Assembly (NCBI GenBank): GCA_947095585.1
Contig: OX352765.1
Span: 60,691,623-60,755,622 of the forward strand
Direction of reading: 5' to 3'
Source of the DNA: Nephrocerus scutellatus
Lineage: Eukaryota; Arthropoda; Insecta; Diptera; Pipunculidae
Length of the DNA stretch: 64,000 nucleotides
The notes under the pieces are model-generated. The model ran no database searches, had not been told where the DNA came from, and saw only the letters and a list, made by a program, of their open reading frames with translations. Positions 30,903-42,761 of this stretch are shown piece by piece. Each line of letters begins with the position of its first letter. Within the stretch, counting starts at the first letter, position 1. Position numbers and translations under genes: made by a program.

Positions 30903-31865
30903 AATATTTAAGCAATCAGCTATGTCTCATCGCAAGTTCTTAACAACATATCTTTAACCAGTGGCGATGCACTTCCACTTAAAAAATTTAAATATAAATT
31001 TATTAAATCATCAAATAATATACATTAATAATATATTAGAATTTGCTTTTAAATTAATAAATAAGCACGCCAATGTTTTGAACTGGATATCATTTCTTAC
31101 TCAAAGCCTTTGTACGTATTGTACGTCACGCTTTTATCTGAAAACTTTTTAATTTTTTTACCTAATACTTACAGTGTGCTCAACGAATATGGCGCGAATG
31201 CTTAAAGATGTTATTAGATGTTTCCGTTTTCCTAGCTGTAATCTTTTACAAGCATTTGTATTATAAAAATTATTTGAAATTATTAAAAAGTAACAATATG
31301 TTCTTAAAAACATTACATTACATATCGACATGTTCAACGTTAACTTGCAACACGAATGTCTAATTTTATTTAAGGTTACATATATTTTTTTTGCAATTGC
31401 ATATTTCAATAGTTCTGTAGTTTAAAAGTTTAAACGTGCTTTCTATTGCAAATATACTAAATGAATAATAACACACACATCAAAATAATACCTCAATTAG
31501 TAAAGGAAATATTAATCGTTAAAAAATATTTTCACAAAACATTTGCGTTACAACAGTTATAATATTTACATATTAATTCTTAATGCTAAGTGCATATGTG
31601 TATATGTACAATTTTCTTCTCAAATATGGGTAGGGAATTAGCTTTAAATTATAGCACAGAATATTATAAAGCTGATTTTTATTATTATGTATAAACAACA
31701 TAATTTAATAATAAACAAATGAGAGGCTTTTTTACAATTTTGTGACATGATAATTATTTTGCTTGTGCTAAAACAATGCAATACAAATATAATCATATTT
31801 TTTAACATATTTATTCTTAAATAAAATTTGTTTTTATTTTTTAATAGTTTCTGCAGTTTATGTAG
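30903..31865 (+). other. 3' UTR and downstream of Robo-like gene
   Basis: AT-rich, with no coding sense. The first consensus poly(A) signal after the stop is AATAAA at 31056-31061, and others follow (for example near 31712 and 31820). No other gene is seen. Confidence 0.55.
31056..31061 (+). terminator. Candidate poly(A) signal for Robo-like gene
   Basis: AATAAA about 154 bp after the stop codon. Alternative signals exist further downstream, so the choice is tentative. Confidence 0.4.
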
Positions 31866-32065
31866 TTAAGTTAATTTATTTCTACAAGTTGCGTTAAATT
31901 CTTCTTGAATATAACTATTATTATTTAACACAAAAAATATTTCAACGGAGTAGGAAAAATGGGCACTAGAAAATTTTAAAAAAGTTCATATTAGATGCAT
32001 TTTTGTTACCTTTCAAAACTTCTTAGAAAACGTGTTAAATATATCTTTCTTTCAGTTTTTTTACT
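31866..32065 (+). repeat. Dispersed repeat holding empty site of gypsy insertion
   Basis: About 200 bp, closely matching 45838-46020, 53252-53432 and 58082-58230 (gttaagttaatttatttctac to aaaacgtgt.aaatatat). Here the text continues aaatatatctttc without interruption. At 53433-57787 a complete gypsy element sits exactly at that point. The repeat class is unknown. Confidence 0.7.
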
Positions 32066-33307
32066 ATAAATCGGGTGTCGATCCAACGTAAAGTTTTCAC
32101 ATATAAAATAATAATACATACAAAATAATAATAATAATAACTACCATAAACTATTTACATTATTTTTATCAAATATATTTTCAGATTTCTCGTCAGGGTA
32201 CGAATTTTGGTCGCAAATTTGCAAAACTCACCTGGGTACGAATTATGGTCGAAAATGTGAAATACTCACCTGAATATGAGATGTCAGTTCGTATACGTAC
32301 GAGGTGTATAGCATACAATTTTAATGTGGTGTGATGTTTTTTCTTTCTTTGGGTTAGTGTAATTTTATTGACAGAATCTAGTACAAATTCTGAATCGGTT
32401 AGATTTTGTCTCATGTAGACAACTCGCGTACTTAAAACTAGGTGAGATGTGAGAAAGTCTCACCAAAGTGTTACTCGTTGCTTCCACCTCACATAACAAT
32501 AATGCTACAATAAAATAATTTGCTTGCTTGCATGGACACGTGTACGGGCTTCAAATAATACTACAATAAATGTGAACCAAATTGCAGGGAAAATGTCGTA
32601 GGATTATTTTAAGCGATTTTCAAGGTTAGCACAAATCAAAATGGCGAAATTTCAAATTGAAGAGAAGGGTCGCACTGCAAACACCGAGACGGAGGCAGAG
32701 AAAATTTAGAACATATGTATTAGTGGGCGTTCTAATTCTTAGCTGCGATCAAAACTATCCCAAACGCGTCTGTGTTTGTGGGATGTGAATACAGTGTACA
32801 AAAAATAAGCAGAGGCATTTTATGAAACGCGCTAACTGGTAGTAGTGTAAAGAGCGAGAAACGTAAGATGTTGTAGTACCATTACAAAAACATTTGGGAA
32901 ACAGTTGGGCTTTTTGTAGAGAAGGTGTTTGCTGTGATCCCCGAAATTATGAACGAAATCACAACTAATGCACTACCAAACTCAATATTGAGTGCCCTTG
33001 CTCACTAAACTCTTTTACATATTTTGCACAGTTGTTTGTTCCCTTAATTCTAAGTATGTTCTTTATATTCTCATTTATTTTTCATGTTCTCATATATTTT
33101 TATTAAATGTTTTATTTCAAATTACCTTATTTTTATTACTTTGCCTATAAATGATCGAATTTGTTATTCTTACTTTTCTTTTCATTCTTAATTAAAACAT
33201 CATTTATAAAACGTCATTTATTTTTCTGCATTCTACTCATTTTATTTTACTTTTCACATTGAAAATAAGACTCAAAGGTCTTAATGTGTACTTATTGAGT
33301 CAATCAA
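32066..33307. other. Non-coding interval with modules shared with 45 kb
   Basis: No gene. The module gagatgtcagttcgtatacg at 32280 recurs directly at 45364. The words around 32201 (gtacgaattttggtcgcaaa) and 32462-32530 (agtgttactcgttg, caataatgctacaataaaat) recur inverted at 45325-45350 and 45168-45228. It belongs to a mosaic repeat that surrounds the BEL element. Confidence 0.5.
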
Positions 33308-33644
33308 TTTGAGAATTGTCAGTTTTATCACCCCTTCCCTTTTGACTATCGATCGAGTGCAGACTGAACAATATCGCCGCCGCTTTAATCTCTACGCATA
33401 ACGAATTTAATAAATGTTTTTTACACAAATTTGCTTGTGATTTAAGTTTTAAGTATTGCATACGTTCAATATATGCATTTCAATAAAGTTTTCTACTCGT
33501 GCAAGCATTCGACATAACCGCATTCTCATCAATCCACGTTTTGGTCTTTCGTATTCGCTATTCATTCGACATTTTGGTATTTCATATTCGCTATTCATTC
33601 AACATCCTTGTTTTTCAGATCAAGCAATCACAACTCACCCAACA
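33308..33644 (+). mobile_element. 5' LTR of BEL/Pao element, U3-deleted
   Basis: Matches the 3' LTR (44603-45007) from tttgagaattgtcagtttt to its end cacccaaca, but lacks its first ~95 bp, including the tatatatacacc TATA-like box. It has an extra ~33 bp tandem duplication of the attcgctattcattc segment near 33560-33610. The sequence ttttggtccttcgagccgg follows, the type of leader found after BEL LTRs. Confidence 0.75.
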
Positions 33645-33804
33645 TTTTGGTCCTTCGAGCCGGATATTCTTTCGTTTCGCAACACAATCAAACTCGTGGG
33701 TAAGAGACATAATAGTGTTCGACCAAGTGCAAGTCTTCTATGTGAAAGGTTAAGTAAAAGCCAGTTAATTCGTACGCATCAGTGGTGTTGCAATACACAG
33801 TGCC

Positions 33805-36015
33805 ATGGCGACGATTCGTGTAAAACAAGCATCGCTACAGCGGACCCTCCAGAGAGCAGTAAAGAAGAGTAATGGGATAACGAGTGAGACTACAGGTGTG
33901 ACTGAAGAGGTCATACAGGCGCGGATCAACCACATGGAATCAATCTATCGGGAGTTCTGCGAGGTGCAATACCAGGTCGAAGCTGTGTGCGGTGCGGAGG
34001 AAATTGAGGGAGAATACGTAAAACGTGAACAAGCGGAGGATTATTACTTCGCAGCGATTTCCAACCTGAAGACAGTGAGGAGACAAATATCCGCTATTGA
34101 GAGTCGCCAAGATGAGGTCAAATCATCACCAAATCAACAGTCGATCGATGCACACTTGCCTCGAATCAACGTTCCAATCTTCAACGGTGAGTACACCAGT
34201 TGGACTGAATTCGAAAATTTATTTGTTGACCTCATCCACAACAACGAAAGGCTGGCTAACTCACAGAAACTGCACTACCTAAAAGCAAATATGACTGGAG
34301 ATGCAGCCTTGTTGCTCAAGTCCGTGAGCATCACAAACAATAACTACGAGGGGGCATGGCGCATTCTCCGAGATCGATACGATCACCGTCGTTTCATTAT
34401 CGACAGCCATCTTCGCAATTTTCGCACAATGCCAGCCTTGCAACTTGAATCAGCTGCAGGATTGCGCAAAATTCTCGACGTATCGACCGACACCGTTCGC
34501 TGCTTGAAGGTTTTAGGAGTGCCGACTACCACATGGGATAGCATATTGATCAACATAATTGCTGACAAACTCGACCCAGAAACCCACCGACAATGGGAGA
34601 TGTCATTAACCCGAGCGAAATATCCATCATACAAGGAGTTGATCGATTTCCTGAACGCCCGATGGCAATCGCTGGAGATGATTTCCATGACTCGAAACAA
34701 ATTAAATTCGTCACACTCGTATCTAGATGTTCCGGCATCATCGCATCCATCGCGGACTCGACCGCATCGTAAGCCGGAAACACAATTAGCTCGCTCACTC
34801 GTCGTTACTTCAAACGCTCACAACTCCGCCTGTCAAGTCTGTGCTGGAAATCCCAACGTCTTCCAGTGCGAACAATTCAAACGTCTCACATTCGAAGAGA
34901 AGTCAAACCTCGTCCGCGAAAAGAGGTTATGTTTTAACTGCTTGCGGACAGGTCACTCTAGTTCGGTCTGCAGATCCACTTTTTGCCGGATTTGCAATAG
35001 AAGACACCACACGCTTCTGCACATCTCGAATTCGGGCACCAAACCATCCGTCGAATCACCATCACATACTCAGGTCACAGCCAACCATGTCGCATCGCCA
35101 TTCGCAGATGTGCTGCTCGCCACAGCAATCGTCTTCGTATCACACGCCAACCAAAACTTCACCGTTCGAGCTCTCTTGGATTCGGGGTCACAGATCAGCT
35201 TCGTTTCAGAGAGCACCGCAAATCGTATGGGATTATCGAGAAAACCAGCAGCAATCGCAATCAGTGGCATTTGTGCCAATGAGGCGCCCATGTCGAGATC
35301 TCGATCCCGAACCGATGCAGCATTTTCGATGTCAATCACAGCCCTTGTAGTTGAGAAGATCACAGGCACGTTGTCATCTCAACCCATCGACACGCATCAA
35401 TGGCCACACTTGGAACATTTGGAACTTGCCGATCCCCATTACCATCGTCCCAACCGAATTGATATTTTGCTTGGAGCTGATGTCATTGGAATGCTTCAAA
35501 AGGATGGTTGCATCACTGGTGTCAGCGCACAGAACACCAAACTGGGATACATACTCTTCGGCAAGATGGAACGCAAGGCAACCAATAAATTGTTGAGTTG
35601 GACAACGAAAATTGAGAATTATGACACAATCGATAGCACACTCAGGTCATTTTGGGAGATCGAGGACGTTTGTTCACGTCGAGAACTAACCCACGATGAA
35701 TCAAAATGTGAACAGCATTACGAATCAACGCACTATCGCAATAAGGATGAAAGATACACAGTCTTCCTGCCATTCAACGACAATTCATCACCTCTTGGAA
35801 GATCACGAGACGGCGCAATCCTTAGACTGCAACATATGGAACGTCGGTTTACTAAGAATTGCCAACTTCGTGCAGAGTACAACAAGTTCATGCAGGATTA
35901 TCTGGAATCGGGCCATATGGAGGAAGTGTTGAACGACGACAACAAATCGCCTGATCAGATATGTTATCTTCCTCATCACGGTGTAATGCAACGAAAACTA
36001 CGTGTGGTTTTCGAC
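33805..36015 (+). pseudogene. BEL/Pao gag-protease-RT start (first copy)
   Basis: The start ATGGCGACG is at 33805. The gag matrix/capsid-like part includes LPRINVPIFNGEYTSW, HYLKANMTGDAALLLKS and YPSYKELIDFLNARW. Two Cys/His zinc modules follow (CQVCAG...CFNCLRTGHSSSVC and CRICNRRHHTLLH), then protease (VRALLDSGSQISFVSE, catalytic DSG) and the beginning of RT (YTVFLPFNDNSSPLGRSRDG, QICYLPHHGVMQRKLRVVFD). At 36015 the frame jumps back to gag because of a tandem duplication, giving an in-frame chimaera of 830 residues that ends at 36297. Confidence 0.85.
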
Positions 36016-37033
36016 CCAGAAACCCACCGACAATGGGAGATGTCATTAACCCGAGCGAAATATCCATCATACAAGGAGTTGATCGATTTCCTGAACGCCC
36101 GATGGCAATCGCTGGAGATGATTTCCATGACTCGAAACAAATTAAATTCGTCACACTCGTATCTAGAAGTTCCGGCATCATCGCATCCATCGCGGACTCG
36201 ACCGCATCGTAAGCCGGAAACACAATTAGCTCGCTCACTCGTCGTTACTTCAGAGAAAACCAGCAGACATCGCAATCAGTGGCATTTGTGCCAATGAGGC
36301 GCCCATGTCGAGATCCCGATCCCGAACCGATGCAGCATTTTCGATGTCAATCACAGCCCTTGTAGTTGAGAAGATCACAGGCACGCTCTCATCTCAACCC
36401 ATCGACACGCATCAATGGCCACATTTGGAACTTGCCGATCCCCATTACCATCGTCCCAACCGAATTGATATTTTGCTTGGAGCTGATGTCATTGGAATGC
36501 TTCAAAAGGATGGTTGCATCACTGGTGTCAGCGGTTCACCCTTCGCACAGAACACCAAACTGGGATACATACTCTTCGGCAAGATGGAACGCCAGGCAAC
36601 CAATAAATTGTTGAGTTGGACAACGAAAATTGAGAATTATGACACAATCGATAGCACACTCAGGTCATTTTGGGAGATCGAGGACGTTTGTTCACGTCGA
36701 GAACTAACCCACGATGAATCAAAATGTGAACAGCATTACGAATCAACGCACTATCGCAATAAGGATGAAAGATACACAGTCTTCCTGCCATTCAACGACA
36801 ATTCATCACCTCTTGGAAGATCACGAGACGGCGCAATCCTCAGACTGCAACATATGGAACGTCGGTTTACTAAGAATTGCCAACTTCGTGCAGAGTACAA
36901 CAAGTTCATGCAGGATTATCTGGAATCGGGCCATATGGAGGAAGTGTTGAACGACGACAACAAATCGCCTGATCAGATATGTTATCTTCCTCATCACGGT
37001 GTAATGCAACAAAAACTACGTGTGGTTTTCGAC
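36016..37033 (+). repeat. Second copy of internal BEL gag-RT segment
   Basis: Direct tandem duplication of 34576-36015. Both joints share tcgac (34571-34575, 36011-36015, 37029-37033). The second copy lacks about 423 bp corresponding to 34815-35237, which carry the zinc modules and the protease active site. It differs by small indels (GVSGSPFAQ versus GVSAQ). Confidence 0.85.
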
Positions 37034-38107
37034 GCGTCACATAAAACAACGACTGCAGTATCGCTAAATCAGAAGCTTCGCATTGGTCCCTAACTTCAAC
37101 ACAGCATCTTCGAAATACTAACTCGTTTTCGCAACCATAAATTCGTTTTCGTCGCAGATATAAAGCAGGTGTACCGACAGATCCTGATAGCACCCGAGCA
37201 TAGGAACTATCAGCGAATCGTATGGCGAAATTCCACAGAAGAACCAATAAGAGATTTTCGACTGTGCACCGTCTCTTACGGCACTGCCAGCGCTCCGTAT
37301 CTGGCAATTCGTACCATCCATCAGCTCGCACGAGACGAACAGGAGAGATTTCCAATCGCAACCGAAGTCGCCTCAAGAGACTTACGTCGACGACTTGATG
37401 ACCGGTTCACACGACATTGCGGATTTAATCGAATTCCAGAGACAAATAGTGGCGTTGCTCCGATGTGGAGGTTTTGAACTGCGGAAGTGGTCCTCGAACA
37501 GCCAACATCTTCTCAATGAGATAACGGCCGAATTCCGCGAGCCTCAGGGACGACTTGAGCTAAATTGGGATCAATCAGTGAAAACTCTTGGACTGCATTG
37601 GTCTCCCTCGGCCGATTGTTTCGGATTCAACATCAGCTCAGTATCTGACATTAGTGCACCAACCAAACGAACAATATTGTCGCAATCATCGAAAATCTTC
37701 GATCCGCTCGGCTGGGTATCCCCGACCACAATTATCGCAAAAATCATGTTCCAAGAGTTGTGGGTACTCGGCATATCGTGGGACGAAGCGGTCCCACAGT
37801 CAATCGCTCAAAGATGGCTTACTTATCGAGGTAGTTTGAGCTCTTTGGAGGCTCTCAGAATCGATCGCTGGATAAATCATTCGAAAGACCACGTCAATAT
37901 TCAAATTCACGGTTTCTGCGACGCCTCCTCCAAGGCCTACGCAGCTGTGGTGTATACCAGTACGAAGTAAACAGATGGATCTGTAAACATCAATATTCTG
38001 GCATCCAAAACAAAGGTTGCCCCACTGAAGACCATCAGCTTGCCACGATTGGAGCTTTGTGCCAGCGTACTCCTAGCCAAATTCATGCACACCTTTGGCA
38101 CATCCCT
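37034..38107 (+). pseudogene. BEL/Pao RT-RNase H, upstream of LINE insertion
   Basis: Continues RT: ASHKTTTAVSLNQKLRIGP, then a stop (37091-37093), ILTRFRNHKFVFVADIKQVY, FRLCTVSYGTASAPYLA, and after a frameshift near 37385 TYVDDLMTGSHDIADLIEFQ (catalytic YVDD). It then reads WSPSADCFGFNISSVS, FDPLGWVSPTTIIAKIMFQE, IHGFCDASSKAYAAVVY (RNase H), a stop at about 37970, and [20 protein letters not shown]. The frame is cut by the LINE at 38108 and resumes at 42768. Confidence 0.85.
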
Positions 38108-38330
38108 ATAGTGAGAGAGTTCTCAACCGATCGGACGTGTTTTTCATTCTCTGCTTGGAAAATATTTTGTGCTTGTTAAACACAAATAAATTTATAAAAG
38201 TAAAATAAATTTCAATATATATACTATAAAGTTTCAAATAGAATTGAAAAAAATATAAATTTAAAATTGCTCGGAAGCAAATAAATGAATTTTTTAATAA
38301 ACCAAACAATTTAAACAAACACATAAAATA

Positions 38331-39416
38331 ATGACCCATCAACAAAATACAAAACTAATGAAGATGTCAAACTCTCCACTCCCATTATCACCATCAATTT
38401 ACTCACACGTAGAAGCAAAAACACGAGCGGGAAAAGCAAAAATTGCTAAAGTTTCACCAAAGGCATCGACAACAACAACGACTACGTCAACAACAACTAG
38501 TGACGTCACTGAAACCCTCGCTCTGATAAAACTACAAGGTGAATCACTTTCTGAACAACTTAGAGCCATGGAAGAAAACTTAACAACGAGAATCATCGTA
38601 ATAGAACAAAAAATGAAAATAATCGACGAGTTGGACCAAAATATAAATAAACTTAATGGTCGCGTCACTGTCCTCGAGGAACTTCTTACACGGGTAGATT
38701 GTCTGGAGGAGGAGGTTCAAAAGAGAATCACAACAACAACGATGAATGAAAATAATCATGCCAACTTATCTCACAACAACACTGTATGCACTGAAATCGC
38801 TAGCTTAAAGGCGCAGATTGAAGCAATAAATGTAAAAAATTTAGAAACAGATGCAATTCTTATCGGAATACCAACGTTACCGGGAGAGGTTTTAAAAAAC
38901 ACGTTTAACAACATTTGTCACACGTTAAATTTTAAGCCACCAAAACTGTGTCGAATCTTCCGTGCAAGCCACAGAGAAGACTCCATTATAATTGTTAAAT
39001 TTCACACCGCACATGATAAAAATGCTACACTCAAGGCGTTTGTTGCTTTTCGAAGAACAAATTCCCGGCAACTTTTGCTTAAAGATCTCGGTGAAGACTC
39101 GAGCACCCCGATTTATTTCCACGAGAGCTTAACCAAAAATAATCGAGTTATTCTTCGACAAGCAATCCGTATCAGGCGTAAACACCAGTTATTTTCGGTT
39201 TTCACTTCAAGTGGACTTGTTTACATCAAACTTACAAGCGATGACGTGCCAAAAACAGTTTATTCCGTAGATATGTTAAATTCAATTACGACAAAAGCAA
39301 ACAAAAAAACAAATAATGAAGAATTGTCAAATGAGGAGCAAAACAAAAACAACTACTACGAAGCTGCACAAAATTATAAGGATGATGAACCAGATCCGTC
39401 GCTGGAGCAACTTTAG
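38331..39416 (+). CDS. LINE ORF1 protein, coiled-coil nucleic-acid-binding type
   Basis: 361 residues. A Thr-rich N-terminus (KASTTTTTTSTTT) is followed by a coiled coil of about 100 residues with heptad Leu/Ile (ESLSEQLRAMEENLTTRI, INKLNGRVTVLEELL). A C-terminal domain reads TDAILIGIPTLPGE, SIIIVKFHTAHDKNATLKAF, LLLKDLGEDSS and PIYFHESLTKNNRVILRQA. This resembles ORF1p of L2/CR1-type insect LINEs, which coats the element's RNA. There is no Cys-His finger. It is intact from start to stop and about 220 bp from ORF2. Confidence 0.8.
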   Translation: MTHQQNTKLMKMSNSPLPLSPSIYSHVEAKTRAGKAKIAKVSPKASTTTTTTSTTTSDVTETLALIKLQGESLSEQLRAMEENLTTRIIVIEQKMKIIDELDQNINKLNGRVTVLEELLTRVDCLEEEVQKRITTTTMNENNHANLSHNNTVCTEIASLKAQIEAINVKNLETDAILIGIPTLPGEVLKNTFNNICHTLNFKPPKLCRIFRASHREDSIIIVKFHTAHDKNATLKAFVAFRRTNSRQLLLKDLGEDSSTPIYFHESLTKNNRVILRQAIRIRRKHQLFSVFTSSGLVYIKLTSDDVPKTVYSVDMLNSITTKANKKTNNEELSNEEQNKNNYYEAAQNYKDDEPDPSLEQL

Positions 39417-39634
39417 TAATTTGCGTATTCTTTCATTTTCTACTGTAACATTTACTGCATTCTTTACAAATATTTCACTACTTTTTCTTTTATCAATATT
39501 TTCTATTTATGAATTAGAGTTTTTCAAAATTTTTCTTACTTATAAATATCAATTAATTTTTTACCAATTTCTGTCAGAATCAATGGGAAATACTTTCAGC
39601 AAACCTTTTGTAATAACAAGTTTTCAATCATGGA

Positions 39635-42531
39635 GTGGTTGTTTGGTCCTCCTCAGGGGGCGTCTTAAAACGATCGATGCTAATGAGTGCAGTTGACGGT
39701 AGAGGGGTTTCTCAGGTTGGCAGTTCAACAAGAATGAACAAAACTAGGACGATGTTAAACGTTTTCCGAAATAGATACGATGGATTATCTATTTGTCATA
39801 TAAATTCTCAAAGTTTGCTGAAACATTTGGACGAATTCAAAAGCATTTTTAATGATAAAGCTATGGACATCATCTGTGTGTCAGAAACATGGTTGACTGA
39901 ACAGGTAGATAGCGCTGTTTTGATCACGGGTAACTATAATGTATTTCGTTCTGATCGTGTAGTTTCCAGGGGTGGAGGTGTAGCTATTTTCATAAAAAAA
40001 AGTTTAAAAAGCAAGTTTATCAAGAGTGATGACAGTAGTAATGAAATACAATACCTTTTTATAGAAGTTGCTTGTGGAACTGAAAAACTGTTGGCTGGTG
40101 TAATCTACAAACCTCCCCATATAACTGTGTCAAACACCATCACAGATGTTCTAGAAGAATTAACATCTGACTATAACCACATTCTTATCGGGGGAGACCT
40201 AAACATTGACCTGTTAGATATTCAAAATAATAGAATTAAACATTTCAGAGATAGTCTCCTATCACTCGAATTGTTTCCTGTTAATAGTGATACCCCTACA
40301 CATTTTACATCTTCTAGCTCTACTCTGCTTGATGTTTTCTTGGTCAACCAACCTGATCTTGTCAACTTTTATGGGCAACTTGATGTTCCCGGTTTTTCCA
40401 AGCACGATTTAATTGTCGTTTTCTATAATATTCGAATTAATGCGAGTGTTGCAATGGAAAACATTTCGTTTAGAAATTTTAACTCCATAGATATGCAATC
40501 ACTAATAGCAAGTATTTATAGCTCTAATCTTGAAAATATATATCATCTCTCTGACGTTGATGAGCAAGTGCAATTTTTTACAAATACAATTAATCATCTG
40601 TTTGAAACTTTTGTACCTATTAAAACTATAAGAATTCAAAACCCTGATTTAGGATGGTACACTAGCGAAATTGATAACCTTATCATAAGAAGAAATACAG
40701 CTTATAGACGCTGGAAAAGATTCAGACTACCACAAATGTTACACCAGTATAAAAATTTAAGAAATGCAGTAAATGTTGAAATAAGAAATTCCAAACGGAG
40801 ATTTTTTGCTTCAAAATTTAATAATCTGTCTTCCAAAAAACTGTGGAAAAATATCAAATCTTTTGGTATTGCAAGGCAAAAAAAGAATGCTGAAGATAAT
40901 TGTGATGTAAATGATCTAAACAATAAGTTTGTAAATTCTGTCTCAGACACAAATGCTGGTGCAGAGATTGACAGAATTTTAAACGGAACTGATGAGTTTC
41001 TTTCAAGTTTCAGTTTTAAAAGAGTTTTTGAAGTAGAGGTATACAAAGCTGTAAAAGACATAAAATCGGAAGCTATTGGAATAGACAATATGCATCCTAA
41101 GTTTGTTAAAATTATTCTCATCTTTATATCTCCTTTCCTGACACACATTTTTAATACCATCCTAACAAAGTCTTGTTATACAAAATTATGGAAAGCTTCA
41201 AAAATAATTCCAATTCTGAAGAAGTCAAGCAAGCAACAAAAAGAATACCGACCAAATTCCATCCTACCTTTCATCTCCAAAGCATTTGAAAAAATTATGA
41301 GTCGACAAATTATGACGTTTTTGGAAACCCATAGCCTGATAACACCGACGCAATCTGGTTTCAGACCAAAACACAGCTGCACAACTGCGCTTCTTAAAAT
41401 AACTGATGACATACGGCAGCAAATTGATAATAATTTAGTTACAACTCTGGTTTTACTGGATTTCTCTAAAGCGTTTGACACTGTCTCGCATAATATACTT
41501 TTGAAAAAGCTTAAGAATTTTTTCTTTTTCGAAAACTCAGCTTTAACGCTACTTGGACAGTACCTTAGCCACAGAACTCAAGCAGTTTATGCGAATTGCA
41601 GACTATCTGATTTCTCCCCTCCGCTACTGGTGTGCCCCAGGGATCAATATTGGGACCACTCTTGTTCACGCTATTCAACAACGACCTTCCCCCTATACTC
41701 AAGTATTGTAATATTCATATGTACGCAGACGATGTGCAAATTCATTTAAGCTACCGAATTGGCATGGTTGAAGATGCAACGGCCAGAATAAACGAGGATC
41801 TGATGAGTATAGCACAGTGGTCTAGAGATAATCACCTTAAACTTAATGCTAATAAATGTCAGGCAATTGTTATTAGTAATACTGCTATTGATATGTCATA
41901 CCTGCCAAGTATCGAACTCGAGGGGAAAACATTGAACTACGTCAAAACAGTAAAAAACTTAGGGGTTATTTTTAACCAAACACTATCGTGGGACAATCAT
42001 CTGGCTAACTCAGTTGGTCGAATCTATGCTGCTCTGCGGGTTTTATGCATTGCTGGAAGTTGCCTTCCAGTCTCAACAAAAATGATAATAGCCAAAACAC
42101 TTGTTCTGCCAACCCTTTTCTACGGAAGTCCTATTTTTTGCTGTTTGGATAGTGCAAACAAGCGCAAGTTCCAAGTAGTGTTCAATAACATTGTTCGTTT
42201 TATTTATGGATTACGTCGCTTCGATCATGTTTCGGTACAAGCAGGTAGTGTTTTTAATATGCCTCTAAACAGGTATATAGATTTTCTAAGTTTAACGTTT
42301 CTTTTTAAACTCATACAAACTAGATCTCCTAATTATTTTTTCGAGAAACTAATTTTCCCAGTATCACAAAGAAGTAATATTCTAATTGTCCCAACCTTTA
42401 GATATAGAAACTCTAAGAATCAGTTTTTTGTACATGCTGTTGGCCTCTGGAACTCCCTGCCGGCGAACTTGAGGGGTCTGAACAGCTATATTTCCTTTGA
42501 AAACTCTTTAAAAAACCTATATAAATGCTGA
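39635..42531 (+). pseudogene. LINE ORF2: endonuclease and reverse transcriptase, one frameshift
   Basis: APE endonuclease at about 39750-40440 (SICHINSQSLLKHLDEFKSI, IICVSETWLTE, FRSDRVVSRGGGVAIFIKK, ILIGGDLNIDLLD, SKHDLIVVF). RT follows: SEAIGIDNMHPKFVK, GFRPKHSCTTALLK, LVLLDFSKAFDTVSHNILL, then after a single-base shift near 41625 MPQGSILGPLLFTLFNND and IHMYADDVQIHLSY (catalytic YADD). The C-terminus (LPTLFYGSPIFC, LWNSLPANLRGL) ends at 42531. It nicks target DNA and primes reverse transcription. The frameshift at 41620-41630 is the only clear lesion. Confidence 0.9.
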
Positions 42532-42761
42532 AAATATTTCTAAATCATTGATTATCATTGAAAATTCAATATTTTTACATAATGTATAATAACTTCAATA
42601 ACTTCTATAAAATATTATTTCAGTTAATATATTTTTTATTTTTTTTTACTCTCTTTAAAATTTCAATTAAATTTTAATTTAAATCCATACATTATAAGTA
42701 TTATAAATAAGACACTTTGTTTTAAAATGCTTATAAATTCAATAAATAAATACAAATACAA

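Larger units (their letters stand above)
38108..42761 (+). mobile_element. Full-length CR1/L2-type LINE inserted in BEL element
   Basis: A 4.65 kb insertion flanked by atccct (38102-38107 and 42762-42767). It has a 5' UTR of about 220 bp, ORF1 and ORF2, and a 3' UTR ending in aataaataaatacaaata-type repeats. The uninterrupted target is preserved at 50246-50255 (catccctcaa). It is nearly intact, with one frameshift in ORF2, indicating recent insertion. Confidence 0.9.

Noticed and set aside
38399..38668. 89-residue minus-strand frame with VVVVDVVVVVV
   Set aside because: Shadow of the Thr-rich ORF1 start (ACA/ACG repeats).
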